64,000 nt of DNA from Planosporangium thailandense. GTDB lineage: Bacteria; Actinomycetota; Actinomycetes; Mycobacteriales; Micromonosporaceae. A program made the position numbers and the translations under genes. The notes under the pieces are model-generated. The model worked only from the letters and a program-made list of their open reading frames with translations, did not search any database and was not told where the DNA came from. Within the stretch, counting starts at the first letter, position 1. Each line of letters opens with the position of its first letter. The stretch covers positions 96,250 to 160,249 of the forward strand of contig NZ_JAATVY010000014.1 of the NCBI RefSeq assembly GCF_011947195.1. The letters run 5' to 3'. Below are positions 1-9,325 of the stretch, piece after piece.

Positions 1-432
1 AACACACCCGGTTACTTCGGCCTGCCCGAGGAGACGCGGACGCTCCTCACCGACGACGGCTGGCTGCGCACCGGTGACGGCGGACGGCTCGACGCCGAGG
101 GGAGGCTCTTCCTCACCGACCGTGTCAAGGACATGGTGATCACCGGCGGGGAGAACGTCTATCCCGAAGAGGTCGAGGAGGTCCTGCGCCGGCACCCGGG
201 TGTCGCCGAGGTCGCCGTCTTCGGGATACCCGACGCGCGCTGGGGCGAGGCGGTGGCCGCAGCCGTGGTGCCGCGACCCGACTGCGTTCCGACCCCCGAC
301 GAGCTCGTCGCGTTCACCGACGGGCTGCTCGCCGGGTACAAGCGTCCACGCACCGTGGTGGTGGTCGATGACCTACCCCGGAACCCGACCGGCAAGATCC
401 TCCGACGACGACTCCAGGAGCAGTACGCATGA
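1..432 (+). CDS. Acyl-CoA ligase (AMP-binding enzyme), C-terminal part
   Basis: The reading frame is open from base 1, so the gene is cut by the window edge and 143 residues are visible. It contains the end of an ANL-superfamily enzyme: GWLRTGDGG (the conserved TGD), then DRVKDMVITGGENVYP, the hinge and A8 region that begins the C-terminal lid, and finally NPTGKILRRRL, which carries the catalytic lysine of the adenylation step. Family knowledge: such enzymes activate a carboxylic acid with ATP and CoA. The substrate cannot be read from this part. It overlaps the next gene by 4 bp (ATGA), so it is the upstream member of the AtuA/DUF4387/LLM/SDR operon and probably supplies the CoA thioester that the pathway degrades. 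Confidence 0.93.
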   Translation, partial: NTPGYFGLPEETRTLLTDDGWLRTGDGGRLDAEGRLFLTDRVKDMVITGGENVYPEEVEEVLRRHPGVAEVAVFGIPDARWGEAVAAAVVPRPDCVPTPDELVAFTDGLLAGYKRPRTVVVVDDLPRNPTGKILRRRLQEQYA

Positions 433-1844
433 GCAGGCCCGTCCGCATTCTCGGCTTCGTCAACCACATCGCCCCCGTGCCCGACATCGAGGACGAAATC
501 CGCCAGGCCTTCGAGTGGGGCGTCGACGTGGTCGTCGCCCAGGGGACCGGCAGCGACTGGGGGCCGTACTGGCTCGGCTCGGGTGAGCAGGTGTCCGCCA
601 ACCAGGCCGCGAACGTCGAGCCCTACGTGCGGGCCGCGCTCCAGCACGGCGTGCCGTTCGTCTTCTCCTTCGGCATAGCGGGCGCTGACGTGCACCTGGA
701 GACCTGCCTGCGCAGCTTCGACGAGATGTGCGAGCGAAACGGGTGGAGTCCCGAGGTCGGCGTGGTCCGCTCCGAGATCGGCAAGGACTACCTGGCCGCC
801 GCCGTCGCGGACGGCCCACCGGTCGTGCCCTGCTCCGAAGGCGCCGGACACCAGCCACTCACGCTGGCCGACGTCGCGGACGCGGAAAGGGTGGTCGCGC
901 TGATCGGCCCGGAACCGGTGCAGGAGTTGCTCGGCCGCGGCGTGGACGGCGTGATCACCGGCCGCGCCCTCGACATCGGGCTGTTCATGGCGCTGCCGAT
1001 GATGCGCGGCATCCCGACCGCGGTCGCCGCCCACGCCGGCAAGCTGCTCGAGTGCGGTGGCCTCGCCCTGGAGCCGGGTGACTCGGGCCGGAGCATCTGG
1101 GCGAGCCTTGACGAGACCGGCTTCGAGGTGCGTTCCCCTTCGAAGCAGGCACGGGCCTCGGTCCGCTCGCTGGTGTCGCACACCTTCTACGAGCGCGCGC
1201 ACCCGACGCTGGAGGAGAACCCCGGCGGCGCCCTCGACCTGTCCCAGGCCACCTACCACGAGACCGCGACGGGCATCCGGTGTGCGGGAGCGCAGTGGCA
1301 CGAGGCGCCGTACACGCTGCTGCTCGAGGGCGCGCGCAGGGAGGGCTTCCGTGCGGTCACCCTGCTCGGCGTGCGGGAGCCCGAGCTGCTCCGGCAGGCA
1401 CGCACCTGGACCGATGCCGCCGAGCGGGAGGTGCGGTCCGCACCTCGATTCGCGGCGCACGTTGCCGCGGGCAGGCTGCGGATCAGCACCCGGATCTTCG
1501 GGCTGGACGCGGTGCTCGGAGAACTTGAGCCGAACAGGGCGATCACCGGTCACGAGGCCGGTGTGCTCGTCGACGTGGTCGCGGATAACGAGGAGCTGGC
1601 CAGGGAGGTGGCGTACTTCGCCTTCATCCGGCTGTTCATCGGCCCTTACCCGGGACGCAAGACCACCGCGGGCAACGCGGCGGCACCGATCATGCCGGTG
1701 GTGATTCCGGTCTCCGACGTCTACACGTTCTCCATCTACCACCTGCTGCCGTTGGCGGACCCGTTGGAGCCGTTCCGGCTCAGTGTCGAGCGGTTCCCGC
1801 GCGCCGGCGCCGTCAAGGAGGAGGCCGCCCATGCGGCTGTATGA
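429..1844 (+). CDS. AtuA-family protein (acyclic terpene utilisation, DUF1446)
   Basis: This 471-residue protein starts with RPVRILGFVNHIAPVPDIED and contains VVVAQGTGSDWGPYWLGSG, typical of the AtuA N-terminal domain (PF07287), which spans most of the chain. AtuA was named from the acyclic terpene utilisation cluster of Pseudomonas, but many homologues sit in other acyl-CoA pathways and their reaction is unknown. The ATG overlaps the ligase stop by 4 bp and the 3' end overlaps the DUF4387 gene by 14 bp, so translation is probably coupled. AtuA and DUF4387 commonly occur side by side or fused, which supports a shared role. The family call is firm; the substrate is not known. Confidence 0.85.
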   Translation: MSRPVRILGFVNHIAPVPDIEDEIRQAFEWGVDVVVAQGTGSDWGPYWLGSGEQVSANQAANVEPYVRAALQHGVPFVFSFGIAGADVHLETCLRSFDEMCERNGWSPEVGVVRSEIGKDYLAAAVADGPPVVPCSEGAGHQPLTLADVADAERVVALIGPEPVQELLGRGVDGVITGRALDIGLFMALPMMRGIPTAVAAHAGKLLECGGLALEPGDSGRSIWASLDETGFEVRSPSKQARASVRSLVSHTFYERAHPTLEENPGGALDLSQATYHETATGIRCAGAQWHEAPYTLLLEGARREGFRAVTLLGVREPELLRQARTWTDAAEREVRSAPRFAAHVAAGRLRISTRIFGLDAVLGELEPNRAITGHEAGVLVDVVADNEELAREVAYFAFIRLFIGPYPGRKTTAGNAAAPIMPVVIPVSDVYTFSIYHLLPLADPLEPFRLSVERFPRAGAVKEEAAHAAV

Positions 1845-2166
1845 GTGCGCGGACATCATCCGCAGCAAGAACGCCGGACCGTTCACGCTCACCATCGATC
1901 TGTTCTTCGGTGACGAGGAACGCTACTCGATCGCCAAGGGCTCGATGCTGCTCACCGTGGCCGGTGTCGCGCAGGCGTACGGCGTCGAGGAGTCGCGCGT
2001 GAAGGGCGTCTACTTCGACGACCGGATCCGCGCCGCCAAGGTCTCGCTGCTGCGGTGGTCCTCGAGCGCCGACCCGTTCTGCGCTGACATGTTCGGCGCC
2101 CACCTGCACACGCCGCTCGCCGATGGCGAGCTGGTCCCAGCTCTTTCCAAAGGAGTCCCCGCATGA
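1831..2166 (+). CDS. DUF4387 family protein, partner of AtuA
   Basis: The gene encodes 111 residues beginning MRLYECADIIRSKNAGPF and including TLTIDLFFGDEERY. This matches the small DUF4387 family that normally follows or is fused to AtuA. I chose the ATG at 1831 because AAGGAGGAGG lies just upstream and the family alignment starts here; a longer in-frame start at 1783 would only add sequence that reads AtuA out of frame. No catalytic residues are known for the family. Overlaps on both sides (14 bp with AtuA, 4 bp with the flavin oxidoreductase) place it firmly within the operon. Confidence 0.8.
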   Translation: MRLYECADIIRSKNAGPFTLTIDLFFGDEERYSIAKGSMLLTVAGVAQAYGVEESRVKGVYFDDRIRAAKVSLLRWSSSADPFCADMFGAHLHTPLADGELVPALSKGVPA

Positions 2167-3167
2167 AGTTCGGCATCCTGCTCACTTCCGTGTACGACGC
2201 GAGCGTCGACGCGCGTGTCCAGCGTGCCGAGCACGAGGACCTGGTCCGCACCTCCGAGCAGCTCGGCTTCGACCTGATGGTCTGCGGGCAACACTTCCTC
2301 GGCTCCGAGCTGCGCTACTTCCAGCCGGTCCCGTGGCTGACGCACATGGCACAGGTGGCGCCGTCGATGGAGGTGGCCACCGGCATCGTGCTGCTGTCGA
2401 TGGTGAATCCGGTCGACATCGCCGAGCAGATGGCCACACTGGACGTCCTCACCGACGGACGGGCGATTTTCGGCGTCGGCCTCGGCTACAGCGGCCACGA
2501 GTTCGACGCGTTCGGGGTCGAGCCGGGCACCCGGGTGGATCGGTTCGAGGAGTCTCTGAGCCTGGTCAAGCAGCTCTGGAGCGGTGAGGAGGTCGACTTC
2601 AGCGGGAAGTTCACCAGCGTGCACGGTGCCCGGCCGTCCGTGCGCCCGATCCGTGAGGGTGGCATCCCGGTCTGGGTCGGCGGCCAGGCAGCCGGAGCGG
2701 TCAAGCGCGCCGCGCGGATGGGTGACGCGTGGTACTCACCGCCGTTTCCCACGCACGCCGAGCTGGCCACCCTGCGCAGGCTCTTCCTCGACACCCGGGC
2801 CGAGCATGGGCTCTCCCTCGACGGCGACTTCCCGCTGCGCCGTGAGGTGCTCATCGCACCGAACCGCGTGGCCGGGATGGACGCCGCCCTCGAGCGCTAC
2901 CGCGCCCGCTACGAGACCTACAAGAAGTGGGGCCTGTCCGGCGAGAACACACCGATCGACTCCGGCGAGCAGCTGCGCGCCGACATCCAGGACCGGTTCA
3001 TCCTCGGCTCCGCCGCGGAGGTCGCCGACGGCTTGGCCAAGCTGGAGGAGGAGCTCGGCATGACCCACTTCGTGTACAAGCCGCACTGGCCCGGGCTGCC
3101 GCACCGCGAGGCAATGAAGCAATTGGAGGAGTTCGGCACCAAGGTGGTCGCGGAGCTCACCCGATGA
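2163..3167 (+). CDS. LLM-class flavin-dependent oxidoreductase
   Basis: This 334-residue protein has the bacterial luciferase-like TIM-barrel pattern: MKFGILLTSVYD at the N-terminus, LGFDLMVCGQHFL, then TGIVLLSMVNPVDIAEQMATL and GRAIFGVGLGY near residues 80-115. Family members use FMNH2 or F420H2 for oxygenation or hydride transfer; the sequence alone does not decide which. The ATG overlaps the DUF4387 stop (ATGA) and follows AAAGGAG. Its own stop overlaps the next SDR start. A decayed relative lies on the minus strand at about 8-9 kb, so this locus has carried at least two luciferase-like genes. It probably oxidises an acyl intermediate, but the substrate is unknown. Confidence 0.88.
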   Translation: MKFGILLTSVYDASVDARVQRAEHEDLVRTSEQLGFDLMVCGQHFLGSELRYFQPVPWLTHMAQVAPSMEVATGIVLLSMVNPVDIAEQMATLDVLTDGRAIFGVGLGYSGHEFDAFGVEPGTRVDRFEESLSLVKQLWSGEEVDFSGKFTSVHGARPSVRPIREGGIPVWVGGQAAGAVKRAARMGDAWYSPPFPTHAELATLRRLFLDTRAEHGLSLDGDFPLRREVLIAPNRVAGMDAALERYRARYETYKKWGLSGENTPIDSGEQLRADIQDRFILGSAAEVADGLAKLEEELGMTHFVYKPHWPGLPHREAMKQLEEFGTKVVAELTR

Positions 3168-4060
3168 GGGTCGAGGCGGGGCAGGTTGCGGTCGTCACCG
3201 GGGCGGCGAGCGGGATTGGCCGGGCAATGGTCGACGCGTTCGTGGCGCGCGGGCTCGTCGTGGTCCTCGCGGACGTGGAGAAGGAGGCCCTTGAGCGCGC
3301 CGTCGCCGAGGTGTCCGCGACCGGCGCCACCGCCGAGGGCCATGTCGTCGACGTCGGCACACCGGACCGGTTGGAGGTGCTCGCGGACCACGTGCTCTCG
3401 ACGTACGGCCGGGTCGATGTGATCTGCAACAACGCCGGTGTGGTCACCTCGCGCCGACCCGTGTGGGAGCAGTCATTCGCCGACCTGGAGTGGACCACGC
3501 GTGTCAACTTCTACGGTGTGGCCAACGGGGTTCGTGCGTTCGTCCCACACATGGTCCGCGCCGGACGCGGCCACGTCGTGAACACCGCGTCGATGGCGGG
3601 CCTGTCCACGATTCCAGGTGGCGGCAACGGCGTGTACTCGGCCACCAAGCACGCCGTCATCGGGCTCTCCGAGACCCTGGCCGTTGAGCTGGCCCGGGCG
3701 GCACCGGAGGTCGGCGTGACCGTGCTCTGCCCCGGTCCGGTTCCGAGCCGGATTCACGACGCCGCACGCAACCGCCCCGCGTCACTGGTGGCCGATCCGC
3801 CGGCCACAGAGCCTGACGGTCTGCCGAAGCCGGACTTCGGCCTGGAGTTGCAGAAGGTTCCGGCCGAGGTTGTGGCCGAGCAGGTGGTCGACGCCATCGA
3901 GTCCCGTCGCGCCTACGTGGTGACGGCACCCGACATCGTGCCGCTCGCCAAGGCCCGGGTCGACGCACTGTTGTCGGCGCTGGCTGGTGAAGCTCGCAAC
4001 CGCGGGAACGCAGGCGATGCTGCGCGCTGGGGCGTGCGAACGACGTGGGAGGCACCCTGA
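3164..4060 (+). CDS. SDR-family oxidoreductase
   Basis: The product is a 298-residue short-chain dehydrogenase. The N-terminal Rossmann motif [13 protein letters not shown], the NNAG motif and the catalytic YSATKHA (Tyr-x-x-x-Lys) preceded by NTASMAG are all present. Such enzymes interconvert alcohols and ketones with NAD(P)H. The ATG at 3164 overlaps the stop of the LLM gene (ATGA); longer in-frame starts lie inside that gene and were rejected. The C-terminal region after about residue 190 is longer than in a minimal 250-residue SDR. It is the last clear member of the operon; decayed sequence follows. Confidence 0.88.
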   Translation: MRVEAGQVAVVTGAASGIGRAMVDAFVARGLVVVLADVEKEALERAVAEVSATGATAEGHVVDVGTPDRLEVLADHVLSTYGRVDVICNNAGVVTSRRPVWEQSFADLEWTTRVNFYGVANGVRAFVPHMVRAGRGHVVNTASMAGLSTIPGGGNGVYSATKHAVIGLSETLAVELARAAPEVGVTVLCPGPVPSRIHDAARNRPASLVADPPATEPDGLPKPDFGLELQKVPAEVVAEQVVDAIESRRAYVVTAPDIVPLAKARVDALLSALAGEARNRGNAGDAARWGVRTTWEAP

Positions 4061-5026
4061 TGGAAGAGACCATCTCCAGGATGGCCGGCTCGGAGCACGC
4101 GGATCAGCCAGGAAAGTCGCAAAATTCGAGATGATCGCCGCTGGGATCGGTAGACCGGTACGGCAGCGCACCACCACCAACGGCACCCCAATGACCAGAG
4201 AGCCTCAGGTGTGAGCAAACCCTGGCAGGTCCTGATTCCGTTGATGAGCGCCATTCGGGCCAGTCACGGGGTCGCCGCAGTTATGGCGGATCTGCCACAA
4301 GTGGCCTGGGCACGACAATGCTGCTCAACCCGCCCTCGGTACGTGTGGCGCCAAGGTTCGGCATCCGCTCGGCCTTCGCCCACGACGAATGCGCGGTGTC
4401 GCTGACCGGCGACAGATCGTGGATTGGCGCGCGACACGACGTAGACACGCTGGAGGGCCTCGTCGTCGCCAGACGACTGGGGTGCGGCTCCGCAACATCT
4501 GCCCTATGCCGGTCGTTACCCTGCGAGGTAATCGCTTGCGACACCAGCGCGGAAGCTGCGGCGAGGACCACGAAAGTCGTGGTGGTTGCAGACATAGCTA
4601 ATTCAGAGGAGCCCGCCTTCCTCAACCCGCACGGCGCTGGGATTGCACTCCGTAACCCGGTCGGTGCAATGCGGGCGGCCCTGTCCCTGCCGGAGAACTG
4701 ATGGCCGAGGCGCGTGGGGTTCGGTTCGAGCGGGACGCGGATCCGTGGGGCAGATCAGATCATCCTCAAGCGGCCGCAGGCGACGAGCACGTTCGACCTG
4801 CCTGGGCCGAGCGTGAAATCGCCGGTGGCGGTCGGGCTGAAGCAGCATCCAACGAGGTGGAGCTGATGGACCTGTCATTCCAGGTGGCGACGTTCGTCGG
4901 ATACGGCCGGATGGGGGTGTCGCTGGCGATGACCGACGACCTGCCCGAGAGGAGTACGCCGACCCCGGCGCAACGCTTGCTCCATGGCAGCAGCCGGTGC
5001 AGGTCGTCTGATCCGCCGCCGGCGCC
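4061..5026 (+). other. About 1 kb without a convincing gene; probable decayed coding sequence
   Basis: Several short plus-strand open frames (3987-4214, 4211-4405, 4318-4701, 4701-5090) switch frame every few hundred bases and none is a full known protein. The frame ending at 4701 finishes with a stretch containing NPHGAGIALRNPVGA, which faintly recalls the thiolase NxxGGxxxxGHPxGA segment, but nothing else in it fits. An ATG at 4060 overlaps the SDR stop and opens a 24-codon frame, as if a further operon gene had once started there. I interpret this as a pseudogenised tail of the operon, with low confidence. Confidence 0.35.
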
Positions 5027-5062
5027 AAGAGGCCTCGATCCGAGCCGGGATCGAGGCCTCTT
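5027..5062. terminator. Strong bidirectional hairpin terminator
   Basis: A perfect 15-bp inverted repeat (AAGAGGCCTCGATCC, 5027-5041, paired with 5048-5062) has a 6-nt loop GAGCCG and AA/TT ends on the two sides. It lies between plus-strand sequence and the convergent minus-strand SDR that ends at 5077, the expected place for a shared terminator. Confidence 0.85.
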
Positions 5063-5076
5063 CGTTGTTCTGTGGT

Positions 5077-5841
5077 TCACTTCGCGGTGATGCCGCCGTC
5101 CACGGGGATGGTCACGCCGGTGACGTACGAGGACAGATCGCTGGCCAGGAACAGTGCCACCTTGGCGATCTCGCTGGGATCGGCAGCCCGTCCCATTGGG
5201 ATGGTCGCGAAGAACGCCTGCTTGCGCTTCTCGATCTCTTCCGGGTCATCGATGCGGAAGAATGCCGGCAGACCCGGGGTCTCCACCGATCCCGGGGCGA
5301 TCGCGTTGACCCGAATGCCCTCGGTGGCGAACGCGAGCGCCATCGAGCGGACCAGTGCGATCACGCCACCCTTCGTGAAGGAGTACATCGGGCTGTACGG
5401 CGAGCCGATCAGGCCCGAGGTCGAGCTGGTGAAGATCACCGAGGCGTTCCCGGCGGCCTTGAGCGCGTCGGTCAGGTACCCGCTGAGGAAGAACGACGCC
5501 CGTGCGTTGATCTCCAGGCCGGTGTTCCATTCCTCCTCGGTCAGGTCGAGACCGGCCGCACCCGGGATGCCGACGTTGTTGAAGAGCACGTGCAGCGCAC
5601 CGTGCTCGGCGGTCACCTGCTCGGCGAGTGCCTTTAGCGCCCCGAGGTCGCGGACGTCGACGACCGACGAGGTGGCGCTGCCGCCCTCGGCCTCGATGGC
5701 CGTGACCGTCTCCTTGGCGGCCTCCGCGTTCACGTCGACGACGATGACATGGGCGCCCTCGCGGGCGAACAGCTCGGCAGCTGCGCGGCCCATGCCGGAG
5801 GCCCCGGCGGTGATCAGCGCGACCTTGTCCTTGAGAAGCAT
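5077..5841 (-). CDS. SDR-family oxidoreductase
   Basis: The gene encodes a 254-residue classical SDR: MLLKDKVALITAGASGMG (cofactor motif with Ala for the first Gly of TGxxxGxG), VVDV after the second strand, NNVG in place of NNAG, and SPMYSFTKGG with the catalytic Tyr-x-x-x-Lys. The C-terminus GVTIPVDGGITAK is typical of 3-oxoacyl-ACP-reductase-like SDRs. The start at 5841 has GGAG six bases upstream and matches the family N-terminus; the longer open frame runs into the neighbouring gene and was rejected. It is 34 bp downstream of the flavoprotein gene and was probably co-transcribed with it and the decayed LLM gene. Confidence 0.9.
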   Translation of the reverse strand: MLLKDKVALITAGASGMGRAAAELFAREGAHVIVVDVNAEAAKETVTAIEAEGGSATSSVVDVRDLGALKALAEQVTAEHGALHVLFNNVGIPGAAGLDLTEEEWNTGLEINARASFFLSGYLTDALKAAGNASVIFTSSTSGLIGSPYSPMYSFTKGGVIALVRSMALAFATEGIRVNAIAPGSVETPGLPAFFRIDDPEEIEKRKQAFFATIPMGRAADPSEIAKVALFLASDLSSYVTGVTIPVDGGITAK

Positions 5842-5875
5842 GGTGTCTCCGTTTTCCTTCGGTTTCGGTTCGGCT

Positions 5876-7873
5876 TCAGGCGGTGACGAGCTGCTCGGCG
5901 AGCGCCCAGGCCTGTCGGGTGGCGAACACCAGGCGCCGTGGTGCGTAGGCGTCGCCAAGGATGTGCACGTCCGGCAGGTCGGCGTGCAACTCGTCGTACA
6001 GGGTGGGATCGGAGACGCTACCGCAGGCGAGCACGACCGAGTCGAACTCGCCGTGCGTGCGGCTCTTCCAGGAGTACACGTGACGGCTCTCGACCGTGTG
6101 CCGGTCGATACGCACGACCTCCTCATTGAAGTGGAAGCGTACGTTGTTGTCGTCCAACCGGCCCAGGATGCCGCCGATGATGTAGCGACCCATCAGCGGC
6201 GCCGCCTGTGCGGTGGCGTAGATGACCGTCACCTCGTGGCCGTTGCTGGCTAGGTGGTCGGCGACCGAGAGGGGAGCGACGTGGTCATCCTGCGCCACTA
6301 CCAGCACCCGGTGGCCGGGAGCCGCACGTCCGGCGAGCACGTTGCGGATGTCGTGCACGTGGTCGGCCTCGACGCCCTGGATCGCCGGGGTGCGGGGCCC
6401 GGCGCCGGTGGCGACGGCCACCACGTCGGCACCCGCGGCGCGGACGTCGTCGGCGGTTGCGCGCTTGCCGAGCGTGACCTTGACGCCGAGGCCTTTGAGG
6501 CGACGGCGCTGCCAGGCGAGGTACTCGCCGTACATCTCGTGCCGGGGCGCCATCGGCGCGTAGCGGAGCTGGCCGCCGAGCTCGTCCTCAGCCTCCCAGA
6601 GCTCCACGTCGAGGCCAGCCTCGCTGGTCAGTGCGGCGAGCTCCATGCCGGCCGGGCCACCGCCGACGACCAGCAGCCGGCGGCTGGTCCTCGGCCGCGG
6701 CCACGGCCCCTCCACTTCGTGGCTGGTGCCCGGGTTCACCGCGCAGCCGAACGGCAGGCCCTCCACGTAGCGGCGGCTGATGCACTCGTTGCCGCCCACG
6801 CACGGCCGGATGTCGGCGAGCCGGCCCTCGCGTGCCTTGAGCAGCACCTCGCCGTCGGCGATGTGCGCCCGCGCCATGCCGACGATGTCGGCGCTGCCGG
6901 AGCTGAGCACCCGCTCGGCGACCTCCGGTCCGTTGATGCGGCCGGTGTGCACGACGGGGAGCGAGATGCCCTTCTTCAGCTCGGCGGCGAGCCCGGCGAA
7001 CTGGGCCGGGTCGAAGTACGTCGGCTGGATGTAGCTCGGGTTGCCCCACGGACTGCCAATGACGCCGTGCACGTAGTCGATCAGCCCCGTGGACTCGAAG
7101 TACTGCGCGAGCTCGACGCCGCCCGGTACGTCGTACCCGCCGGGGACCTCCTCGCGGATGTTGAGCCGGATGCCGAGCGTCATGCTCGTGCCGATCACCT
7201 CGCGGATCGCCTGCATCGTCTCCACCGCGAATCGGCATCGGTTCTCCAGAGAGCCGCCGTAGCGGTCGGTGCGGTGGTTGGTGTGCGGGGACAGGAACCA
7301 CTCGTGCAGATCGTCGTGGTTGAGATGAAGCTCGACCCCGTCGGCGCGCCCCTGCATGGATAGCCGGGCGGACTCGGCGTACTCCTTGACGAACGCGTCG
7401 ATGTCGTTCTGGTTCATTACGTGCGGCATCAGGTTGATCGTCGGCGCGCTCATCACGTGGGAGGCGCCGTGTGGCATGCCGCCCTGGTGCACCATCTGCA
7501 CCGAAACGGTGGCACCGTGTGCATGTAGCGCGTCGGAGAACTGCTGAACGCGTTCGACGAAGAAAGGCAGCCGGAAGAATCCCAGCGTGGCCGCCCCGAC
7601 CCCGGTCGGCTCGAAACCTGGGATGAGGTGGTTCTTCACGTGGGTGGACAGACTCGCCACCCAGGCGACCCCGTCGTTGCGGACCCGCTGCTCGAAGTAG
7701 GCGATGTTGCGGGCGGCGTCCTCGTCGGTGCCGTAGATGTTGCCGATCGCCGACGCGTGCGGGGGCAGCATGACCCGGTTGCGAAGTTGCATCGTCCCCA
7801 CCGTGATCGGCGAGAACAGGTGAGGAAACCCGTGGGCGGCGGCACTCCCCGGAGCGTCGGTGGTCTGGGTCAT
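5876..7873 (-). CDS. TMADH/2,4-dienoyl-CoA reductase-type flavoprotein (OYE plus FAD domains)
   Basis: This 665-residue protein has an N-terminal old-yellow-enzyme barrel (HLFSPITVGTMQLRNRVMLPP; HLNHDDLHEWFLSPHTN; ENRCRFAVE) and, after a cysteine region, a C-terminal FAD/NAD domain (LLVVGGGPAGMELA). This is the layout of trimethylamine dehydrogenase, 2,4-dienoyl-CoA reductase and related ene-reductases. The cysteine region reads CVGGNECISRRYVEGLPFGC: relative to the CxxCxxC-x12-C cluster ligands of TMADH, the second cysteine is Gly. The start at 7873 is preceded by GGGAG; the longer frame to 8194 overlaps the decayed LLM gene. A role in reducing an unsaturated acyl-CoA is likely but inferred. 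Confidence 0.88.
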   Translation of the reverse strand: MTQTTDAPGSAAAHGFPHLFSPITVGTMQLRNRVMLPPHASAIGNIYGTDEDAARNIAYFEQRVRNDGVAWVASLSTHVKNHLIPGFEPTGVGAATLGFFRLPFFVERVQQFSDALHAHGATVSVQMVHQGGMPHGASHVMSAPTINLMPHVMNQNDIDAFVKEYAESARLSMQGRADGVELHLNHDDLHEWFLSPHTNHRTDRYGGSLENRCRFAVETMQAIREVIGTSMTLGIRLNIREEVPGGYDVPGGVELAQYFESTGLIDYVHGVIGSPWGNPSYIQPTYFDPAQFAGLAAELKKGISLPVVHTGRINGPEVAERVLSSGSADIVGMARAHIADGEVLLKAREGRLADIRPCVGGNECISRRYVEGLPFGCAVNPGTSHEVEGPWPRPRTSRRLLVVGGGPAGMELAALTSEAGLDVELWEAEDELGGQLRYAPMAPRHEMYGEYLAWQRRRLKGLGVKVTLGKRATADDVRAAGADVVAVATGAGPRTPAIQGVEADHVHDIRNVLAGRAAPGHRVLVVAQDDHVAPLSVADHLASNGHEVTVIYATAQAAPLMGRYIIGGILGRLDDNNVRFHFNEEVVRIDRHTVESRHVYSWKSRTHGEFDSVVLACGSVSDPTLYDELHADLPDVHILGDAYAPRRLVFATRQAWALAEQLVTA

Positions 7874-7968
7874 CGGCAGGCTCCCAACGTCGGCGTGGTT
7901 GACATCACTATTTGTAGCATGTCTATGCGTATGATTACTAGGGACAAGCCTTGATTGAAGGCCGACCC

Positions 7969-9003
7969 TCAGGTCACGAGCGGCAGCACCTCCGCGCCGA
8001 ACCGGCGCATCTGCTCGAAGCTCTCTCCGACCGGCATCCCCGGCCACTGCAGGCGGAGCGCGAAGTCGGTCATCCCCACGTCCCGGCGCAGCGCGCTCAG
8101 CCCGTTCGCGACGCCCTGCGGCGTGTCGAGCAGAAGCCGTGGGAGAGCGCCTCGGTGCTTTTGCCGATTCGCTCGTCACGCATGGCGGTGGCACCGACGT
8201 CGCCCACTGCCCATACCCACTTCAGGTAGGTCCGGCTGCGCCCGTTCACGAATGGCTCGATCCGCGCGGCCGCCTCCTCGGCGGAGTTGGCGATGTAGAG
8301 GTCATGCCGGACCGGGACGGTGTTCGCGGCAACTCGGCCGAAGTCCTCGCGCCTGCGGAGGTGCGTCGCGTGCAGCGTGCGTAGCGGGTCCTGGTCCACC
8401 AACGGTGGCGGGTACAACGTGTCGCCAATGCGTGCCGCACGGTCGGCCGAGGCGGCGCGCCCCCGCCCACTCAGATTGGTGGTCCCGGTCGCTGCGCTGG
8501 AGCGGCCACCGGCCGGTCGGACTCCACGTCGAAGAACCGGCCGTGTGGTGAACTGGGTCCCCCGACCACAGTCGCGCGCATCACTTGCACCGCCTCCTCC
8601 GGCGCGCGGTCCGTTCGGAGCGCGTCACGCCGAACAGGTCGAACTCGCGGTCGGTGTAGCCCAGGCCCACGCTGCACACCACCAGACTGCCGGACACAGC
8701 ATCCAGTGTGGCCACCTGCGCAGCGGCGTCGACCGGGTGCAGCAACGGGAGGAGCAGGAACGCGGTGCCCAGGCGGATTTTCCGGAAGCGGTGGGCAAGG
8801 TTTGCGGGCTAGGGGACCGGCTGGTAGAAACGCGAGCCCTCGGGCAGGACGTGCTGGCCGCTGGCGATCAGACTGAGGTCGAACCTCCGGCCCTCCTCGA
8901 TGAGCGCGACGTGCTCGGCGAACTGGTCGGCCGGCGGAACCTCGGGGCCGCCGGCCGACCAGCCCAGCACGAGCCCCGTTCGCAGCTCCGTCGTCTCGTC
9001 CAT
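7969..9003 (-). pseudogene. Decayed LLM-class flavin oxidoreductase
   Basis: On the minus strand the sequence starts MDETTELRTGLVLGWSAGG and reaches GSRFYQPVP, closely parallel to residues 1-50 of the intact LLM protein at 2163-3167, then meets an in-frame TAG at about 8810. Reading on in the same frame gives FRKIRLGTAFLLLPLLHPVD and VCSVGLGYTDREFD, clear family motifs. Near 8.6 kb the frame shifts. The C-terminal part is again recognisable (LALRRDVGM-like segment, WPGMPVGESFEQMRRFGAE) and ends at 7969. One stop and at least one frameshift mean no functional protein is made. It lies 95 bp upstream of the flavoprotein gene in the same orientation. Confidence 0.8.
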
Positions 9004-9093
9004 CAGCGCAACTCCTGTCCGACGGGGAAGCCGTGAAGGACTTCTCGTGAAGAGTCGTCTCCGGGTGTTGTCAATTGGGCATCATTGGAGATA

Positions 9094-9325
9094 ATGATTA
9101 GCATGATTAGCGACGATGCCGGCAGCCTGCACACCAATGCGTACGACGAGGCGGTGACCACTCCCACCCGTTGTCGGTGCGCCAGGCGCTGGCCATCCAG
9201 ATGATCATCGACGTGGAGTGGGGACTGGCGGACAACGAGATGGGCGAGTTTCGCGTCGCCGACGTGCGGCGACGCGGCGGTGAGGAAACCCGTGCCGGGG
9301 ATGCGGCGTGGCTATCTGGAGGTGG
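9094..9325 (+). other. Frameshifted ORF of unknown family
   Basis: An ATG at 9094 preceded by GGAG opens a short frame (SDDAGSLHTNAYDEAV) that stops after about 37 codons. A different frame then reads LSVRQALAIQMIIDVEWGL and ends just before the thiolase. The two parts look like one small protein split by a frameshift. I do not recognise the family. The start contains a 9-bp direct duplication (ATGATTAGC twice, 9094-9111). This is the only plus-strand signal in the 320-bp gap between the decayed LLM gene and the thiolase. Confidence 0.3.

Noticed and set aside
159..1895. 578-codon minus-strand open frame
   Set aside because: It is antisense to AtuA and ligase coding sequence; its product is Arg/His/Gly-rich without motifs, as expected from high-GC shadow frames.
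5876..8194. 772-residue version of the TMADH-like protein
   Set aside because: The extra N-terminus covers an AT-rich promoter-like gap and the end of the decayed LLM gene; the start at 7873 has a ribosome-binding site and fits the family.
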